Source: Gemmobacter lanyuensis (lineage in GTDB: Bacteria; Pseudomonadota; Alphaproteobacteria; Rhodobacterales; Rhodobacteraceae). From it: 64,000 bases of DNA. The notes beneath the pieces are model-generated. The model was not told the DNA's origin and searched no databases. It saw only the letters and a list, made by a program, of their open reading frames with translations. Where the stretch lies: assembly GCF_014652355.1 (NCBI RefSeq), contig NZ_BMYQ01000006.1, forward strand, positions 124,001 through 188,000. The letters run 5' to 3'. Each line of letters starts with the position of its first letter. Position 1 is the first letter of the stretch. This document shows positions 54,599-63,993 of the stretch, one piece after another. Both the position numbers and the translations under genes were made by a program.

Positions 54599-56932
54599 AT
54601 GAGTGGAACGGGAAAATGGGGCACGCCCCTTGTCGCGGACCGGCGCTATCCGCCGTCGGGCAAGGGTGGCTCGGGCGGTGGCGGCAAGGGCCGGGGGCCG
54701 GGTAGCGGCACGGGTGGCGGCAAGCGCACGCCCCCGCCGCGCAAACCGCAGCCGCCCCGCAAGGCCGCACCGCGCAAGGCCCGCGGGCCGCGCAAGCATG
54801 GCCTGATCCTGACGCTCGTCCTCGGGCTGCTGTCGCTGATCTGGCGGGTGGTCTGGGGCATCGGCTGGCGTGTCACGGCGCTGGTGGCGCTTGTGGTCTT
54901 TGGGGCCTCTTTCATCTTTTACCAACAGTTGCCGCCGGTATCGGACCTTGTGGATGCGCGCGCGCGGGGGTCGGTCACGCTGCTGGATCGCGACGGCCAG
55001 GTCTTTGCCTGGCGGGGGGAAACCTTCGGCGGGATGATCGATTCCGACCATGTTTCGCCCTATCTGCGGGATGCGGTGGTCGCGACCGAGGACAAGCGGT
55101 TCTACAACCACTTCGGCATCAGCCCCCGGGGTATCGCCAGTGCGGTTCGCATCAACCTGAGCGAAGGTCGCGGCCCGCTGGAGGGCAACGGCGGGTCGAC
55201 CATCACGCAGCAGGTGGCCAAGCTTTTGTGTCTGGGCGTGCAGTATGACCCCGCAAAATGGAAGACCGAGGCCGATTATGAAGAGGATTGCCGCGGCGGG
55301 GGCGTCTGGCGGAAGGTCAAGGAAATTCCCTTCGCCATGGCGATGGAGGCCAAGTATTCCAAGGCCGAAATTCTCACGATCTACTTCAACCGGGCCTATC
55401 TGGGTGCCGGTGCCCGCGGGTTTGAGGCTGCAGCACAACGCTATTTCGGCAAATCGGCCAATCAGGTGAACGCGGCCGAGGCCGCGATGCTGGCGGGGCT
55501 TTTGAAGGCGCCGTCGCGCTATGCGCCCACGAACAACCTGCAACGCGCGCAGGATCGGGCGAATGTCATCATCGGGCTGATGCAGGAACAGGGCTATCTG
55601 ACCACGGCCGAGGCGGATGCCGCCCGCGCCAACCCTGCCCAGCTGTCCGAGGCCGCGGCCAAGAATGCGGGCGGATTTTTCGCCGATTGGGTGATGGAAA
55701 GCGGCCCCACCTTCCTGACCAAGGAAACGACCGAGGATGTGATCATCCGCACCACGCTGGACCAGCAGCTTCAGCGCAAGGCCGAAGAGGCGCTGGCCGA
55801 TGTCTTTGCCACCAAGGTCAAGGAGGGATCCGAGGCGCAGGCGGCGATTGTGGTGATGAGCGCGGATGGCGCGGTGCGCGCCATGGTGGGCGGTCGCAAG
55901 ATCGCGGCGGCCGGCAGCTTCAACCGCGCGACGCAGGCGCTGCGCCAGACCGGATCGACCTTCAAGCCCTTCGCCTATGCGGCGGCGCTGGATCTGGGCT
56001 ACAGCCCGTCGGACTATGTCGAAGACACGCCCCTGACCATCAACATCAAGGGCTCCGGCCCGTGGACGCCTGTCAATTATGACAAGAAGTTCAAGGGGAT
56101 GATCACGCTGACCCAGGCCCTGGCCGAAAGCCGCAACATTCCCGCCGTCCGCATCTCCGAGGCGGTGGGGCGCGATGTCGTCCGCAAGGTCGCGGCCCAG
56201 TTCGGGCTGCAAAGCGATCTGGCCGCAGGTCCGGCGCTGGCGCTGGGGGCATCGGAAAGCACGCTGCTGGAGATGACGGGCGCCTATGCGGGCATCCTGA
56301 ACGGGGGGTCCTCGGTCAAGCCCTATGGTCTGGTCGGGCTCAAGCTGCAGGGCGAGGAGACCGACATGATCGGCCAGGATGGCGGGATCGGTGAACGCGT
56401 GATCCGCCCCGAGGCGGCGCAGCTGCTGACCTATATGTTGACCCAGGTGATCGAGCGCGGCACCGGCACCCGCGCCCGGCTGGGCGATCATCCGGTCGCG
56501 GGCAAGACCGGCACCACCAATGCCGCGCGCGATGCCTGGTTCATCGGCTTTTCGGCGCATTACGTGACCGGGGTCTGGATGGGCTATGATGACAACCGCC
56601 CGCTGACCGGGGTCACGGGCGGCGGTCTGCCGGCCGAGATCTGGCATGAGGTGATGGCGCGCATTCATGAAGGGGTGCCGCCCTCGCCTTTGCCGATGAT
56701 CGTGCCGGAACCGCGCAATGCGCCCCCGGCCGGGGTCAGCCCGAGCGTCTTGCAGGGCGATGCGGCGCCGACGGCGACGGCAAACCCCGGTGCGCCTGTG
56801 CCCGCACCGGCACCGATGCAGGCTCCCGCCCAACCGGGCGCAGGCCAGCCCGGCGCCCCGGCGCCGCAGGGCGGTGACCCGTTGCAGGATGCCTTGGAGG
56901 AGGCGCTGGGGTCGATCTCGGGCGTTTACTGA
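54599..56932 (+). CDS. Penicillin-binding protein 1A (class A PBP)
   Basis: This 777-residue bifunctional peptidoglycan synthase has an unusual cytosolic N-terminus (about residues 18-66) rich in Gly, Pro, Lys and Arg, then a membrane anchor (about 68-108). The GT51 domain has ATEDKRFYNHFGIS and GGSTITQQVAKLL. The transpeptidase domain has TGSTFKP (SxxK) and KTGTTN. The C-terminal 75 residues are Pro/Ala/Gly-rich and probably disordered. This copy is distinct from the PBP1C at 16.2-18.2 kb. It is divergent from glnK and ends with a 7-bp overlap with the convergent lrgB. Confidence 0.95.
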   Translation: MSGTGKWGTPLVADRRYPPSGKGGSGGGGKGRGPGSGTGGGKRTPPPRKPQPPRKAAPRKARGPRKHGLILTLVLGLLSLIWRVVWGIGWRVTALVALVVFGASFIFYQQLPPVSDLVDARARGSVTLLDRDGQVFAWRGETFGGMIDSDHVSPYLRDAVVATEDKRFYNHFGISPRGIASAVRINLSEGRGPLEGNGGSTITQQVAKLLCLGVQYDPAKWKTEADYEEDCRGGGVWRKVKEIPFAMAMEAKYSKAEILTIYFNRAYLGAGARGFEAAAQRYFGKSANQVNAAEAAMLAGLLKAPSRYAPTNNLQRAQDRANVIIGLMQEQGYLTTAEADAARANPAQLSEAAAKNAGGFFADWVMESGPTFLTKETTEDVIIRTTLDQQLQRKAEEALADVFATKVKEGSEAQAAIVVMSADGAVRAMVGGRKIAAAGSFNRATQALRQTGSTFKPFAYAAALDLGYSPSDYVEDTPLTINIKGSGPWTPVNYDKKFKGMITLTQALAESRNIPAVRISEAVGRDVVRKVAAQFGLQSDLAAGPALALGASESTLLEMTGAYAGILNGGSSVKPYGLVGLKLQGEETDMIGQDGGIGERVIRPEAAQLLTYMLTQVIERGTGTRARLGDHPVAGKTGTTNAARDAWFIGFSAHYVTGVWMGYDDNRPLTGVTGGGLPAEIWHEVMARIHEGVPPSPLPMIVPEPRNAPPAGVSPSVLQGDAAPTATANPGAPVPAPAPMQAPAQPGAGQPGAPAPQGGDPLQDALEEALGSISGVY

Positions 56933-57642
56933 AAGAGCGACAGCACCCATGGGGCTAGAATGGCGGTCAGAACCGCGTTCAGCCCCATGCCCAGCCCGGC
57001 AAAGGCCCCAGCCGTCGGATGCACCTGAAAGGCGCGGGCGGTGCCGATGCCATGGGCGGCCACGCCCGTGGCAAAGCCCCGCGCCCGCCAGTCGCGGATG
57101 CCAAGCGCATTCAGAAGCGGCGTCGCCGTGATTGCGCCGATGATCCCGGTCAGGATGACCAGCACCGCCGTCAGCGTGGGCGACCCGCCCAGCTGTGCCG
57201 AAATCCCCAGCGCCACCGGGGCCGTGGCCGATTTCGGCGCCAGCGAGGCCAGCGTCTCGCCCCCGATCCCCAAGGCTGAGGCGATGCCAAGCGCCGAAAC
57301 GACGGCGACCGTCGATCCCGCCAACAGCGACGCCAGCAGGGGTAGGGCCGCCTTTTTAACATGGCCCAGATTGTCCCACAGCGGCAGTGCCAGCGCGACC
57401 GTCGCCGGACCCAGCAGGAAATGCACAAATTGCGCGCCCTCGAAATAGACCGGATAGGGTGTGCCGCTGCCCCAGAGAACCCCGGCCAGCACCAGCACCG
57501 CGATCAGCACCGGGTTCACATAGGGCCGCCGCCCCGCCGCCTGAAAACAGGCATGTCCCAGGGCATAGGCCGCCAGCGTCGCCACCAGCCAGACCAGCGG
57601 GCCTTGCGCCAGATAGGACCAGATCTCGGTGAAGTCGGTCAT
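56926..57642 (-). CDS. LrgB/CidB family protein
   Basis: This 238-residue membrane protein has about seven hydrophobic segments and the LrgB signatures FLLGPATVALALPLW, LAPKSATAPVALGIS and GVAAHGIGTARAFQ. In Staphylococcus the Cid/Lrg system governs murein hydrolase export and cell death; related proteins in other organisms transport small metabolites such as pyruvate or glycolate. ATG 57642 overlaps the lrgA stop (ATGA). A longer in-frame ORF to 58029 runs into lrgA shadow sequence and is not the real start. Confidence 0.92.
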   Translation of the reverse strand: MTDFTEIWSYLAQGPLVWLVATLAAYALGHACFQAAGRRPYVNPVLIAVLVLAGVLWGSGTPYPVYFEGAQFVHFLLGPATVALALPLWDNLGHVKKAALPLLASLLAGSTVAVVSALGIASALGIGGETLASLAPKSATAPVALGISAQLGGSPTLTAVLVILTGIIGAITATPLLNALGIRDWRARGFATGVAAHGIGTARAFQVHPTAGAFAGLGMGLNAVLTAILAPWVLSLFQ

Positions 57643-57995
57643 TCCCCGACCTCCGTCCCCAGCAGGCGCGCGACCCCGGCAAAGGCCAGCGCCCCGGCCG
57701 CGATGGCCGCCACGGTGGACACGATCAGCACCACCGCCAGCGCCGGGCCTTGCGCGGTGATCTTGTCCAGATGGCCGATGACCCCGGTCCCGGCGGGCAC
57801 GAACAGCAGCGAGAGATGCCCCAGTAACCCCTGCGCCAGCGGCCGCATCACCCCCACCAGCCGGGGGAAGACCGCGAAGGCCACCACCAGCAGCAACATC
57901 CCCGTCACGGGGCCGGGCAGCGGGGCGTGGGTCAGGCGGGTCAGCGTCTCGCCGGCCAGTTGCGCGGTCAGCAGGACAAGCAGGGCATGTATCAT
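57639..57995 (-). CDS. LrgA/CidA family protein
   Basis: This 118-residue protein has four hydrophobic segments and the family motif LPGPVTGMLLL. RPLAQGLLGHLSLLFVPAGTGV follows, listed by its place (about residues 51-72). LrgA/CidA proteins are holin-like partners of LrgB. The two genes overlap by 4 bp, as expected of a complex made in fixed ratio. It lies 66 bp downstream of a GNAT gene on the same strand. Confidence 0.92.
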   Translation of the reverse strand: MIHALLVLLTAQLAGETLTRLTHAPLPGPVTGMLLLVVAFAVFPRLVGVMRPLAQGLLGHLSLLFVPAGTGVIGHLDKITAQGPALAVVLIVSTVAAIAAGALAFAGVARLLGTEVGE

Positions 57996-58061
57996 CGGGG
58001 CCTCCGGTCTTTTTGGCAGGTTGCGCCATTCGCCGCCCCGCGAAAACCCCGCATTGTGACG

Positions 58062-58523
58062 TTAGACCTTGCGCTGAAAGGTGAAACTGGTGGGACGGTC
58101 ATAGCCCGGATGGGCCGTCGCCCCGGTTTGGACAAAGCCCATGGCGGCAAAGGCCGCGTGGTTTTCCACCAGCTCTACCCGCACCTGCAGCTCCAGCAGT
58201 GGCAGGTCCAGTGCCCGGGCGCGGGTGGCGGCATGATCAACCAGACGCCGGGCCAGACCCTGCCCCCGCGCTGCCTCTGCCGTGGCGAGTTTGCCGAGAT
58301 AAAGCGCCCCCGGCCGCACCGTCAGAAAGACGCAGGCCAGCACCGGGTCTTTGCCGATCCGCCAGACCTCACCCTGCGCGGCCTGGGCGCGGACGCTGTC
58401 CTCTGTCAGATCGCGGGCCGAAGAGGGCGGATCGACGCGCCCCTCCATCCCGGCAAAGGCCGCGCGGATCAGCGCCAGAACGGGCGCCGGGTTATCGGTT
58501 GGGGTCAGACGCTGGGGCTGCAT
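58062..58523 (-). CDS. GNAT family N-acetyltransferase
   Basis: This 153-residue protein has the GNAT acetyl-CoA signature LATAEAARGQGLARRLVDHA (Q/RxxGxG/A type) with LYLGKL before it. A late strand VRVELVENHAAFAAMGF follows. The acceptor is unknown. ATG 58523 (MQPQRLTPT) is used; the long frame to 58985 reads antisense into the start of smc. It is divergent from smc by 136 bp and may be co-transcribed with lrgAB. Confidence 0.87.
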   Translation of the reverse strand: MQPQRLTPTDNPAPVLALIRAAFAGMEGRVDPPSSARDLTEDSVRAQAAQGEVWRIGKDPVLACVFLTVRPGALYLGKLATAEAARGQGLARRLVDHAATRARALDLPLLELQVRVELVENHAAFAAMGFVQTGATAHPGYDRPTSFTFQRKV

Positions 58524-58659
58524 GGTGGCAGTCTGCGGGGGCAGGGGCTGCGGGTCAAGTTTCTGGGGATAACTCCGCGTGCCAGGCAGGTTTTCCGGGG
58601 GCGCAATTGACTCTGCCCTGTCCAGACCGGACGATGCGCCGCCCTGATCGGAGATTCCC

Positions 58660-61600
58660 TTGCGGTTCAACCGCCTCAGACTGAACGGTTTCAAAAGCTT
58701 TGTCGATCCGACCGAGCTTGTCATCCACGAAGGCCTGACCGGCGTCGTGGGGCCGAATGGCTGTGGGAAATCGAACCTGCTGGAGGCGCTGCGGTGGGTC
58801 ATGGGCGAAAACCGCCCCACCGCCATGCGCGGCGGCGGGATGGAGGATGTGATCTTCGCGGGCGCTGCCACGCGCTCTGCCCGGCACTTTGCCGAAGTCG
58901 CGCTGGTGATGGACAACAGCGACCGGTTGGCACCTTCCGGCTTCAACGATGCCGACCAGCTGGAAATTGTACGTCGTATCACCAAGGACGCGGGCAGCGC
59001 CTATAAGGCCAATGGCAAGGACGTGCGCGCCCGCGACATCCAGATGCTCTTCGCCGATGCCTCGACCGGGGCGCAATCGCCTGCGCTGGTGCGGCAGGGG
59101 CAGATTTCGGAACTGATCAACGCCAAGCCAAAGGCACGCCGCCGGATTCTTGAAGAAGCGGCCGGGATCTCGGGCCTCTATCAGCGGCGGCATGAGGCCG
59201 AGCTGCGGCTCAACGCGACGGAACAGAACCTTGCCCGTGTGGATGATGTGCTGGAACAGCTCGCCGGGCAGCTGGCCACGCTGCACCGTCAGGCGCGTCA
59301 GGCCGCCCGCTACCGCGAGATTGGCGAGGATCTGCGCCGGGCCGAGGGCATGTTCCTTTATCGTCGCTGGCGCGAGGCCGATCTGGCCCGGGCCGAGGCC
59401 GAGGGCACCCTGCGCGAACGGCTGCTGATTGCCGCCGCCGCTGAAAAAGCCGCGCGCGAGGCCACGCGCCTGCGCGAAGTCTCCGAGGCCGCCTTGCCCC
59501 CGCGCCGCGAGGAAGAGGCCATCGCCGGTGCCATTCTGCAGCGCCTTGTCGTCGAGCGGGACGCCCTGACCGATCAGGAAACGCGGGCGCGGCAGGTGAT
59601 CGAAACCCTGAATGGCCGGATCGCCCAGCTGGCCCGCGACATGGACCGCGAAGCGGGGCTGAACCGCGATGCGGGCGAAACCATCGCCCGGCTGGATTGG
59701 GAACTGGCGCAGCTCTTGAAGGCGCATGAAGGGCATGAGGATCGCCTGGCCGAAGCGGTGGACACCGCCCGCGAGGCGGGCGCCATCCTGACCGAGCGCG
59801 AGGCGCAGCTTTCGGATTGTACCGAGGATATTGCCCGCCTTGCCGCCCGCCACCAATCGGCGCAGCGTCTGGCGCAGGAAACCCGCGCCAGCGTCGACAA
59901 AGCCGAGGCCGAGGCACGGCGCGCCCGCGACGCTGTCGAAGGCGCCCGCGAAACGCTTGAACTTGCCGCCGAGGCGCAAGAGGCCGCGGCCTTCACGCAG
60001 GAAGAGGCCACCGAACAGGCCATCGCTGCGGAAGAGGCACTGGCCATGGCCGAAGAGGCGCGGGCCGAGGTGCAGGGCCGCGAGGCCGATGCTCGCGCCG
60101 TGCGGTCGGCCGCCGAGGGCGAGGCCAATGCCCTGCGGGCCGAGGTGGCGGCTCTGGCCCGGCTGGTCGAACGGGAATCGCGGGCGGGGGAACAGCTGCT
60201 GGATCGCGTCACCGTGACCCCGGGGTATGAGGCCGCCTTGGGCGCCGCGCTGGCCGATGATCTGCGCGCGCCGGAACTTGCCGACGGGGGCCGGTCGGGT
60301 TGGGCGCTGCTGCCTGCCTACCCCGAGGATCAGCCGCTACCGGATGGCGTGGCCCCGCTGTCTGCCCATGTGACCGTGCCTGCGGTGCTGCAGCGGCGGA
60401 TCAGCCAGATCGGGCTGGTGACGCAGGACAGGGCCGAAGCGATGCAGCTGCATCTGCGCCCCGGCCAGCGACTGGTGAGCCTTGAGGGTGATCTTTGGCG
60501 CTGGGACGGGTTCCGTTCGGGGGCGGAAGATGCGCCCTCGGCCGCGGCGCTGCGGTTGCGGCAGCTGAACCGGCTGGTGCAGCTGAAGCGCGATCTGGAG
60601 GATGTGGCCGCCCGTGCCGATGGCGCCCTGCAGGCGCATGAGGCATTACAGGCCCGCCTGACCGAACTCGCTCGCGCCGATCAGGCCGCCCGTGATGCCC
60701 GCCGCGCCGCCGATGCCCGCGTAACCGAGGCGGGCCGCGCCTTGGCGCGGGCCGAGGCTGACCGTTCTATCGCCGCGGGCAAGCTGGAGGCCGCGCGGCT
60801 TTCAGTCAGCCGGTTCGAGGATGAGGCCATGGCCGCCCGCGCCCGCGCGGCCGAGGCCGAGGCAGGCCTGACCGACTTGCCCGATCTGGAGGCCGGGCGG
60901 GCGCAGGTCGAACAGCTGAAGCTGGCGGTTGAGGCTGCGCGCATCACCATGATGTCGGCCCGCGCCCAGCAGGATGAGGTGCGCCGCGAAGGCGAGGCCC
61001 GCGTCCGGCGGCGGCAAGAGGTGCAGAAGGAAATCTCGGGCTGGCGGCACCGTCTGGAAACGGCCGAAAAGCGCAGTGCCGAGCTGGCCGAACGCAAGGC
61101 CGAGGCCGAGGCCGAACTGGTCGAGGCGCGCGAGGTGCCCGAAGAGATCGCCATCAAGCGCGAGGATCTGGCCGAGGCGATCGACAGCGCCGAAACCCGT
61201 CGCCGGGCCGCCACTGATGCGCTGACCAAGGCCGAAACCGCCCTGCGTGAGGCGCAGATCCGTGAACGCGATGCCGAACGTCTGGCCGGAGAGGCGCGCG
61301 AATCCCGCGCCGCCGCCGATGCCCGGGCCGAGGCCGCGCGCCAGACCGTTGCCGCCGCCGCCGACCGTTTGCGTGAGGAGATGGATCTGACGCCCGCACA
61401 ACTGCTCGACGGGCTTGGCGTGGACCCTGACGGCATGCCCTCGGTCGATCAGCTGGAAACCGAGGTGAACCGCCTGAAACGCCAGCGGGAATCGCTGGGC
61501 GCGGTGAACCTGCGGGCCGAAGAGGACGCGCGCGCCGTGCAGGCCGAACATGACGCGCTTGCCAGGGAAAAATCGGATCTGGAAGAGGCGGTGAAAAAGC

Positions 61601-62115
61601 TCCGCTCCGGCATCCACGGGCTGAACCGCGAAGGGCGCGAACGTCTTCTGGCGGCCTTTGAACAGGTGAACGGGTCTTTTGCCACGCTGTTCACCCATCT
61701 CTTTGCCGGCGGCGAGGCGCGGCTGGTGCTGGTGGAAAGCGATGATCCGCTGGAGGCGGGGCTTGAAATCATGTGCCAACCGCCGGGCAAGAAGCTTTCG
61801 ACCCTGTCGCTTTTGTCAGGCGGGGAGCAGACGTTGACGGCGCTCTCGCTCATCTTTGCGGTGTTTCTGGCCAATCCTTCGCCCATCTGCGTGCTGGATG
61901 AGGTGGACGCCCCCCTTGACGACGCTAACGTAACCCGCTTTTGCGACCTTCTGGACGAGATGACGCGGCGGACCGAGACGCGCTTTCTCATCATCACCCA
62001 CCATGCCGTGACCATGGCGCGCATGGATCGGCTGTTCGGGGTGACGATGCAGGAACAGGGGGTCAGTCAGCTTGTCTCTGTCGATCTCAAGAAGGCCGAG
62101 GCGCTGGTGGCATGA
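58660..62115 (+). CDS. smc: Chromosome segregation protein SMC
   Basis: This 1151-residue condensin ATPase starts with TTG at 58660; CGGAG lies 7-11 bp before it, and the family N-terminus MRFNRLRLNGFKSFVDPTEL begins there. Walker A is GPNGCGKSN (about residues 29-37). A long coiled coil is rich in Ala, Glu and Arg, and the hinge is near residues 500-640 (VTPGYEAALGAALADDL). A second coiled coil leads to the C-terminal head with signature LSLLSGGEQTLTALSL and Walker B ICVLDEVDAPLDDAN. SMC with ScpAB organises and helps segregate the chromosome. Its stop overlaps the start of the next gene by 4 bp. Confidence 0.96.
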   Translation: MRFNRLRLNGFKSFVDPTELVIHEGLTGVVGPNGCGKSNLLEALRWVMGENRPTAMRGGGMEDVIFAGAATRSARHFAEVALVMDNSDRLAPSGFNDADQLEIVRRITKDAGSAYKANGKDVRARDIQMLFADASTGAQSPALVRQGQISELINAKPKARRRILEEAAGISGLYQRRHEAELRLNATEQNLARVDDVLEQLAGQLATLHRQARQAARYREIGEDLRRAEGMFLYRRWREADLARAEAEGTLRERLLIAAAAEKAAREATRLREVSEAALPPRREEEAIAGAILQRLVVERDALTDQETRARQVIETLNGRIAQLARDMDREAGLNRDAGETIARLDWELAQLLKAHEGHEDRLAEAVDTAREAGAILTEREAQLSDCTEDIARLAARHQSAQRLAQETRASVDKAEAEARRARDAVEGARETLELAAEAQEAAAFTQEEATEQAIAAEEALAMAEEARAEVQGREADARAVRSAAEGEANALRAEVAALARLVERESRAGEQLLDRVTVTPGYEAALGAALADDLRAPELADGGRSGWALLPAYPEDQPLPDGVAPLSAHVTVPAVLQRRISQIGLVTQDRAEAMQLHLRPGQRLVSLEGDLWRWDGFRSGAEDAPSAAALRLRQLNRLVQLKRDLEDVAARADGALQAHEALQARLTELARADQAARDARRAADARVTEAGRALARAEADRSIAAGKLEAARLSVSRFEDEAMAARARAAEAEAGLTDLPDLEAGRAQVEQLKLAVEAARITMMSARAQQDEVRREGEARVRRRQEVQKEISGWRHRLETAEKRSAELAERKAEAEAELVEAREVPEEIAIKREDLAEAIDSAETRRRAATDALTKAETALREAQIRERDAERLAGEARESRAAADARAEAARQTVAAAADRLREEMDLTPAQLLDGLGVDPDGMPSVDQLETEVNRLKRQRESLGAVNLRAEEDARAVQAEHDALAREKSDLEEAVKKLRSGIHGLNREGRERLLAAFEQVNGSFATLFTHLFAGGEARLVLVESDDPLEAGLEIMCQPPGKKLSTLSLLSGGEQTLTALSLIFAVFLANPSPICVLDEVDAPLDDANVTRFCDLLDEMTRRTETRFLIITHHAVTMARMDRLFGVTMQEQGVSQLVSVDLKKAEALVA

Positions 62116-62468
62116 AACAGGACTATGTGAAGAACGCGCTGCAGGCGGCAGGCTTTTGCGGCATCGACGAAGACGGCGGCGTGATCTTTGCCCGCGTTGC
62201 GGCGCAGGCGCCGGAGTTCCGGGTCGAAGCGCATGAAGGCGGCTGGCGTCTGGTACTGCCCTGGAACGTCCGCCCGCCCGAAGAGGCTATGGAGGATTGG
62301 AACGCCCGCATGGGGGTGGCGCGGATGGAGATCCGTCAGGGCGAGGCCGCGCTGGTCATGCCCTGGGGCGGCGCGGAAGACCTGCCCCGCTGGGCCGCCC
62401 TTGCGGCCGAGGCCGAGGCGCATTTCATCCGCTGGCGGCGGGGGCGTCGCCCCGCCGAGGGGATGTGA
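62112..62468 (+). CDS. Hypothetical protein co-translated with smc
   Basis: This 118-residue soluble protein starts at ATG 62112 inside the smc stop codon (ATGA), so it is probably translationally coupled. It begins MKQDYVKNALQAAGFCGIDEDGG, then alternates strand-like and charged segments, and ends in a basic RWRRGRRPAEGM. I do not recognise a family. Coupling to smc invites a role near chromosome maintenance but this is untested. Its stop codon lies in the first unit of a 14-bp tandem repeat. Confidence 0.65.
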   Translation: MKQDYVKNALQAAGFCGIDEDGGVIFARVAAQAPEFRVEAHEGGWRLVLPWNVRPPEEAMEDWNARMGVARMEIRQGEAALVMPWGGAEDLPRWAALAAEAEAHFIRWRRGRRPAEGM

Positions 62469-62526
62469 CCGAGGGGATGAGACTGGGGGGATGAGACTGG
62501 GGGGATGTGACTGGGGGGATGTGACC
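62457..62526. repeat. Five-copy 14-bp tandem repeat
   Basis: Five adjacent 14-mers of the form (G/A)GGGGATG(T/A)GAC(T/C), starting at 62457, 62471, 62485, 62499 and 62513, differ by only a few bases. The first contains the stop codon of the gene at 62112-62468; the last ends 8 bp before the convergent MOSC gene stop. The array fills the intergenic gap where a terminator would be expected. Copy number may vary between strains by slippage. Confidence 0.85.
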
Positions 62527-62533
62527 GGGGGCG

Positions 62534-63085
62534 TCAGCCGATCCGCTTCAGCCGGTCGCCCACGCGCATCTCGCCGCCCTGTGCCACCGAACACAGCACG
62601 CCGCGCAGGCGCAGCTCCGGGTGGCCGGGGGCGGTGATCCAGGCCTTGGCATCGGCGCCATAGCGGGCCTTCCACTTCACGCAGCCATCGTTGAACACAT
62701 CGCTGACCCGCAAGATCGCACTGCCCGCCTGCAACAGCGTGCCATCCGGCAGATTGGCAAGCGAGGTGTCCAGATCGGCGATGATCGTATCGCCGGGATG
62801 GGGTGTGCCGGCCCGATCGCGCCAGACCAGATCCATTACCCGGCTGGGCAGGATCGACACCTGAATCCGCGGATCGCCCGACCCGTCAGGCAGTTTGAGC
62901 CAGGGAGCCGTTGTGAAGCGTTCGCCCGGAACCCCCTCCTCGGGTGTGATGGTCAGGCTTTCGGGAAAGCTGCGCTGGTTGAAAGCCGGTCGGAAACAGA
63001 GCTGCAGGATGGGCGTATCATCCTTGGGCGCCGCAAGAACATGCGGCAGCGCGGTCATCAGTTCGTCCAGAGAGACGGGGGTCAT
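62534..63085 (-). CDS. MOSC domain-containing protein
   Basis: This 183-residue protein has the MOSC fold: [50 protein letters not shown] and the conserved Cys segment NDGCVKW. MOSC domains carry or transfer sulfur, or bind the molybdenum cofactor, as in MOCS3-like and mARC proteins. The partner is unknown here. Its start overlaps the stop of cbiB by 4 bp (ATGA). Confidence 0.88.
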   Translation of the reverse strand: MTPVSLDELMTALPHVLAAPKDDTPILQLCFRPAFNQRSFPESLTITPEEGVPGERFTTAPWLKLPDGSGDPRIQVSILPSRVMDLVWRDRAGTPHPGDTIIADLDTSLANLPDGTLLQAGSAILRVSDVFNDGCVKWKARYGADAKAWITAPGHPELRLRGVLCSVAQGGEMRVGDRLKRIG

Positions 63086-63993
63086 AGCATCACCATCAGC
63101 AGGGCAAAGGCCAGCATCAGACCCCAGGCGCGCCAGAGGGCCGAACAGGCGGCTTCAATCTCGGCCGGGCCAGGGTCGCGCCGCCCTTCGGCATTGACCC
63201 AGGGAAAATCCCGCATCTCGCCGTTGTAGCTGCGCGGGCCGGACAAAGAGATGCCAAGAACGACAGCCATTGCCGCTTCCGGCCATCCTGCATTGGGGGA
63301 CCGGTGCAAAGGCGCGTCCCGCAGGATGACGCGGGCCGCATCAAGCCGCCCATGCGCCAGCGCCAGCAGCAGCGCCGTCAGCCGCGCGGGGATCAGGTTC
63401 AGCAGATCATCGAAGCGCGCGGCCGCCCAGCCGAACTGTTCGTGGCGGGGGGTGCGGTGGCCAATCATGCTGTCGGCGGTATTGGTGATCTTGTAGAGCA
63501 TCAGCCCCGGCAGACCCGCCACCAGATACCAGAAAAGCGGCGCAATCACCCCGTCCGACAGGTTTTCCGCCGCACTTTCGATGGCTGCCCGCGCCACGGC
63601 GGGGCCCTCCATCGCGGCCGTATCCCGCCCCACGATCATGGCGACCTTGCGCCGCCCGTCCGCCAAGCTTTGCCTGAGCCCCTCGGCCACGGCGCGGACG
63701 TGTTCGACAAGGCTTTTCTGTGCCAGCAGGATCGCCACAACGATCACTTCCAGAACACCAAAATCCGGCAGGACATGCAGCAGCCAGCCAAGCGCCAGCG
63801 CGGCGAGGCCCAGCCCCGTCATGGCAATGAAGCCCTTGAGCCGCCGCATCCCGCCCGTGTTCAGCGCCTTGTCCGCGGCGCTGACCGCCCGCCCCATCAG
63901 CACCGCCGGATGGGGGAACCGATCCCAGAGCCATTTCGGCTCTCCCAGTGCGGCATCGAGCAGCATCGCGGGAACGAGGATGAGCGCGCTCAT
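63082..63993 (-). CDS. cbiB: Adenosylcobinamide-phosphate synthase CbiB/CobD
   Basis: This 303-residue membrane enzyme of adenosylcobalamin synthesis attaches the aminopropanol (or its phosphate) to adenosylcobyric acid. Seen are the N-terminal [22 protein letters not shown] and then VGRDTAAM, followed by [20 protein letters not shown]. Later [14 protein letters not shown] and the [12 protein letters not shown] end match the family. Several hydrophobic helices span it. The start is ATG 63993, near the window edge. Other cob genes may lie upstream outside the window. Confidence 0.93.
   Translation of the reverse strand: MSALILVPAMLLDAALGEPKWLWDRFPHPAVLMGRAVSAADKALNTGGMRRLKGFIAMTGLGLAALALGWLLHVLPDFGVLEVIVVAILLAQKSLVEHVRAVAEGLRQSLADGRRKVAMIVGRDTAAMEGPAVARAAIESAAENLSDGVIAPLFWYLVAGLPGLMLYKITNTADSMIGHRTPRHEQFGWAAARFDDLLNLIPARLTALLLALAHGRLDAARVILRDAPLHRSPNAGWPEAAMAVVLGISLSGPRSYNGEMRDFPWVNAEGRRDPGPAEIEAACSALWRAWGLMLAFALLMVML

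Noticed and set aside
54593-56950. Minus-strand ORF of 785 codons opposite the PBP1A gene
   Set aside because: It is the antisense of a certain gene, without motifs.
57643-58029. N-terminal extension of the LrgB frame
   Set aside because: This part is the shadow of lrgA in another frame. The LrgB family begins at ATG 57642, which overlaps the lrgA stop.
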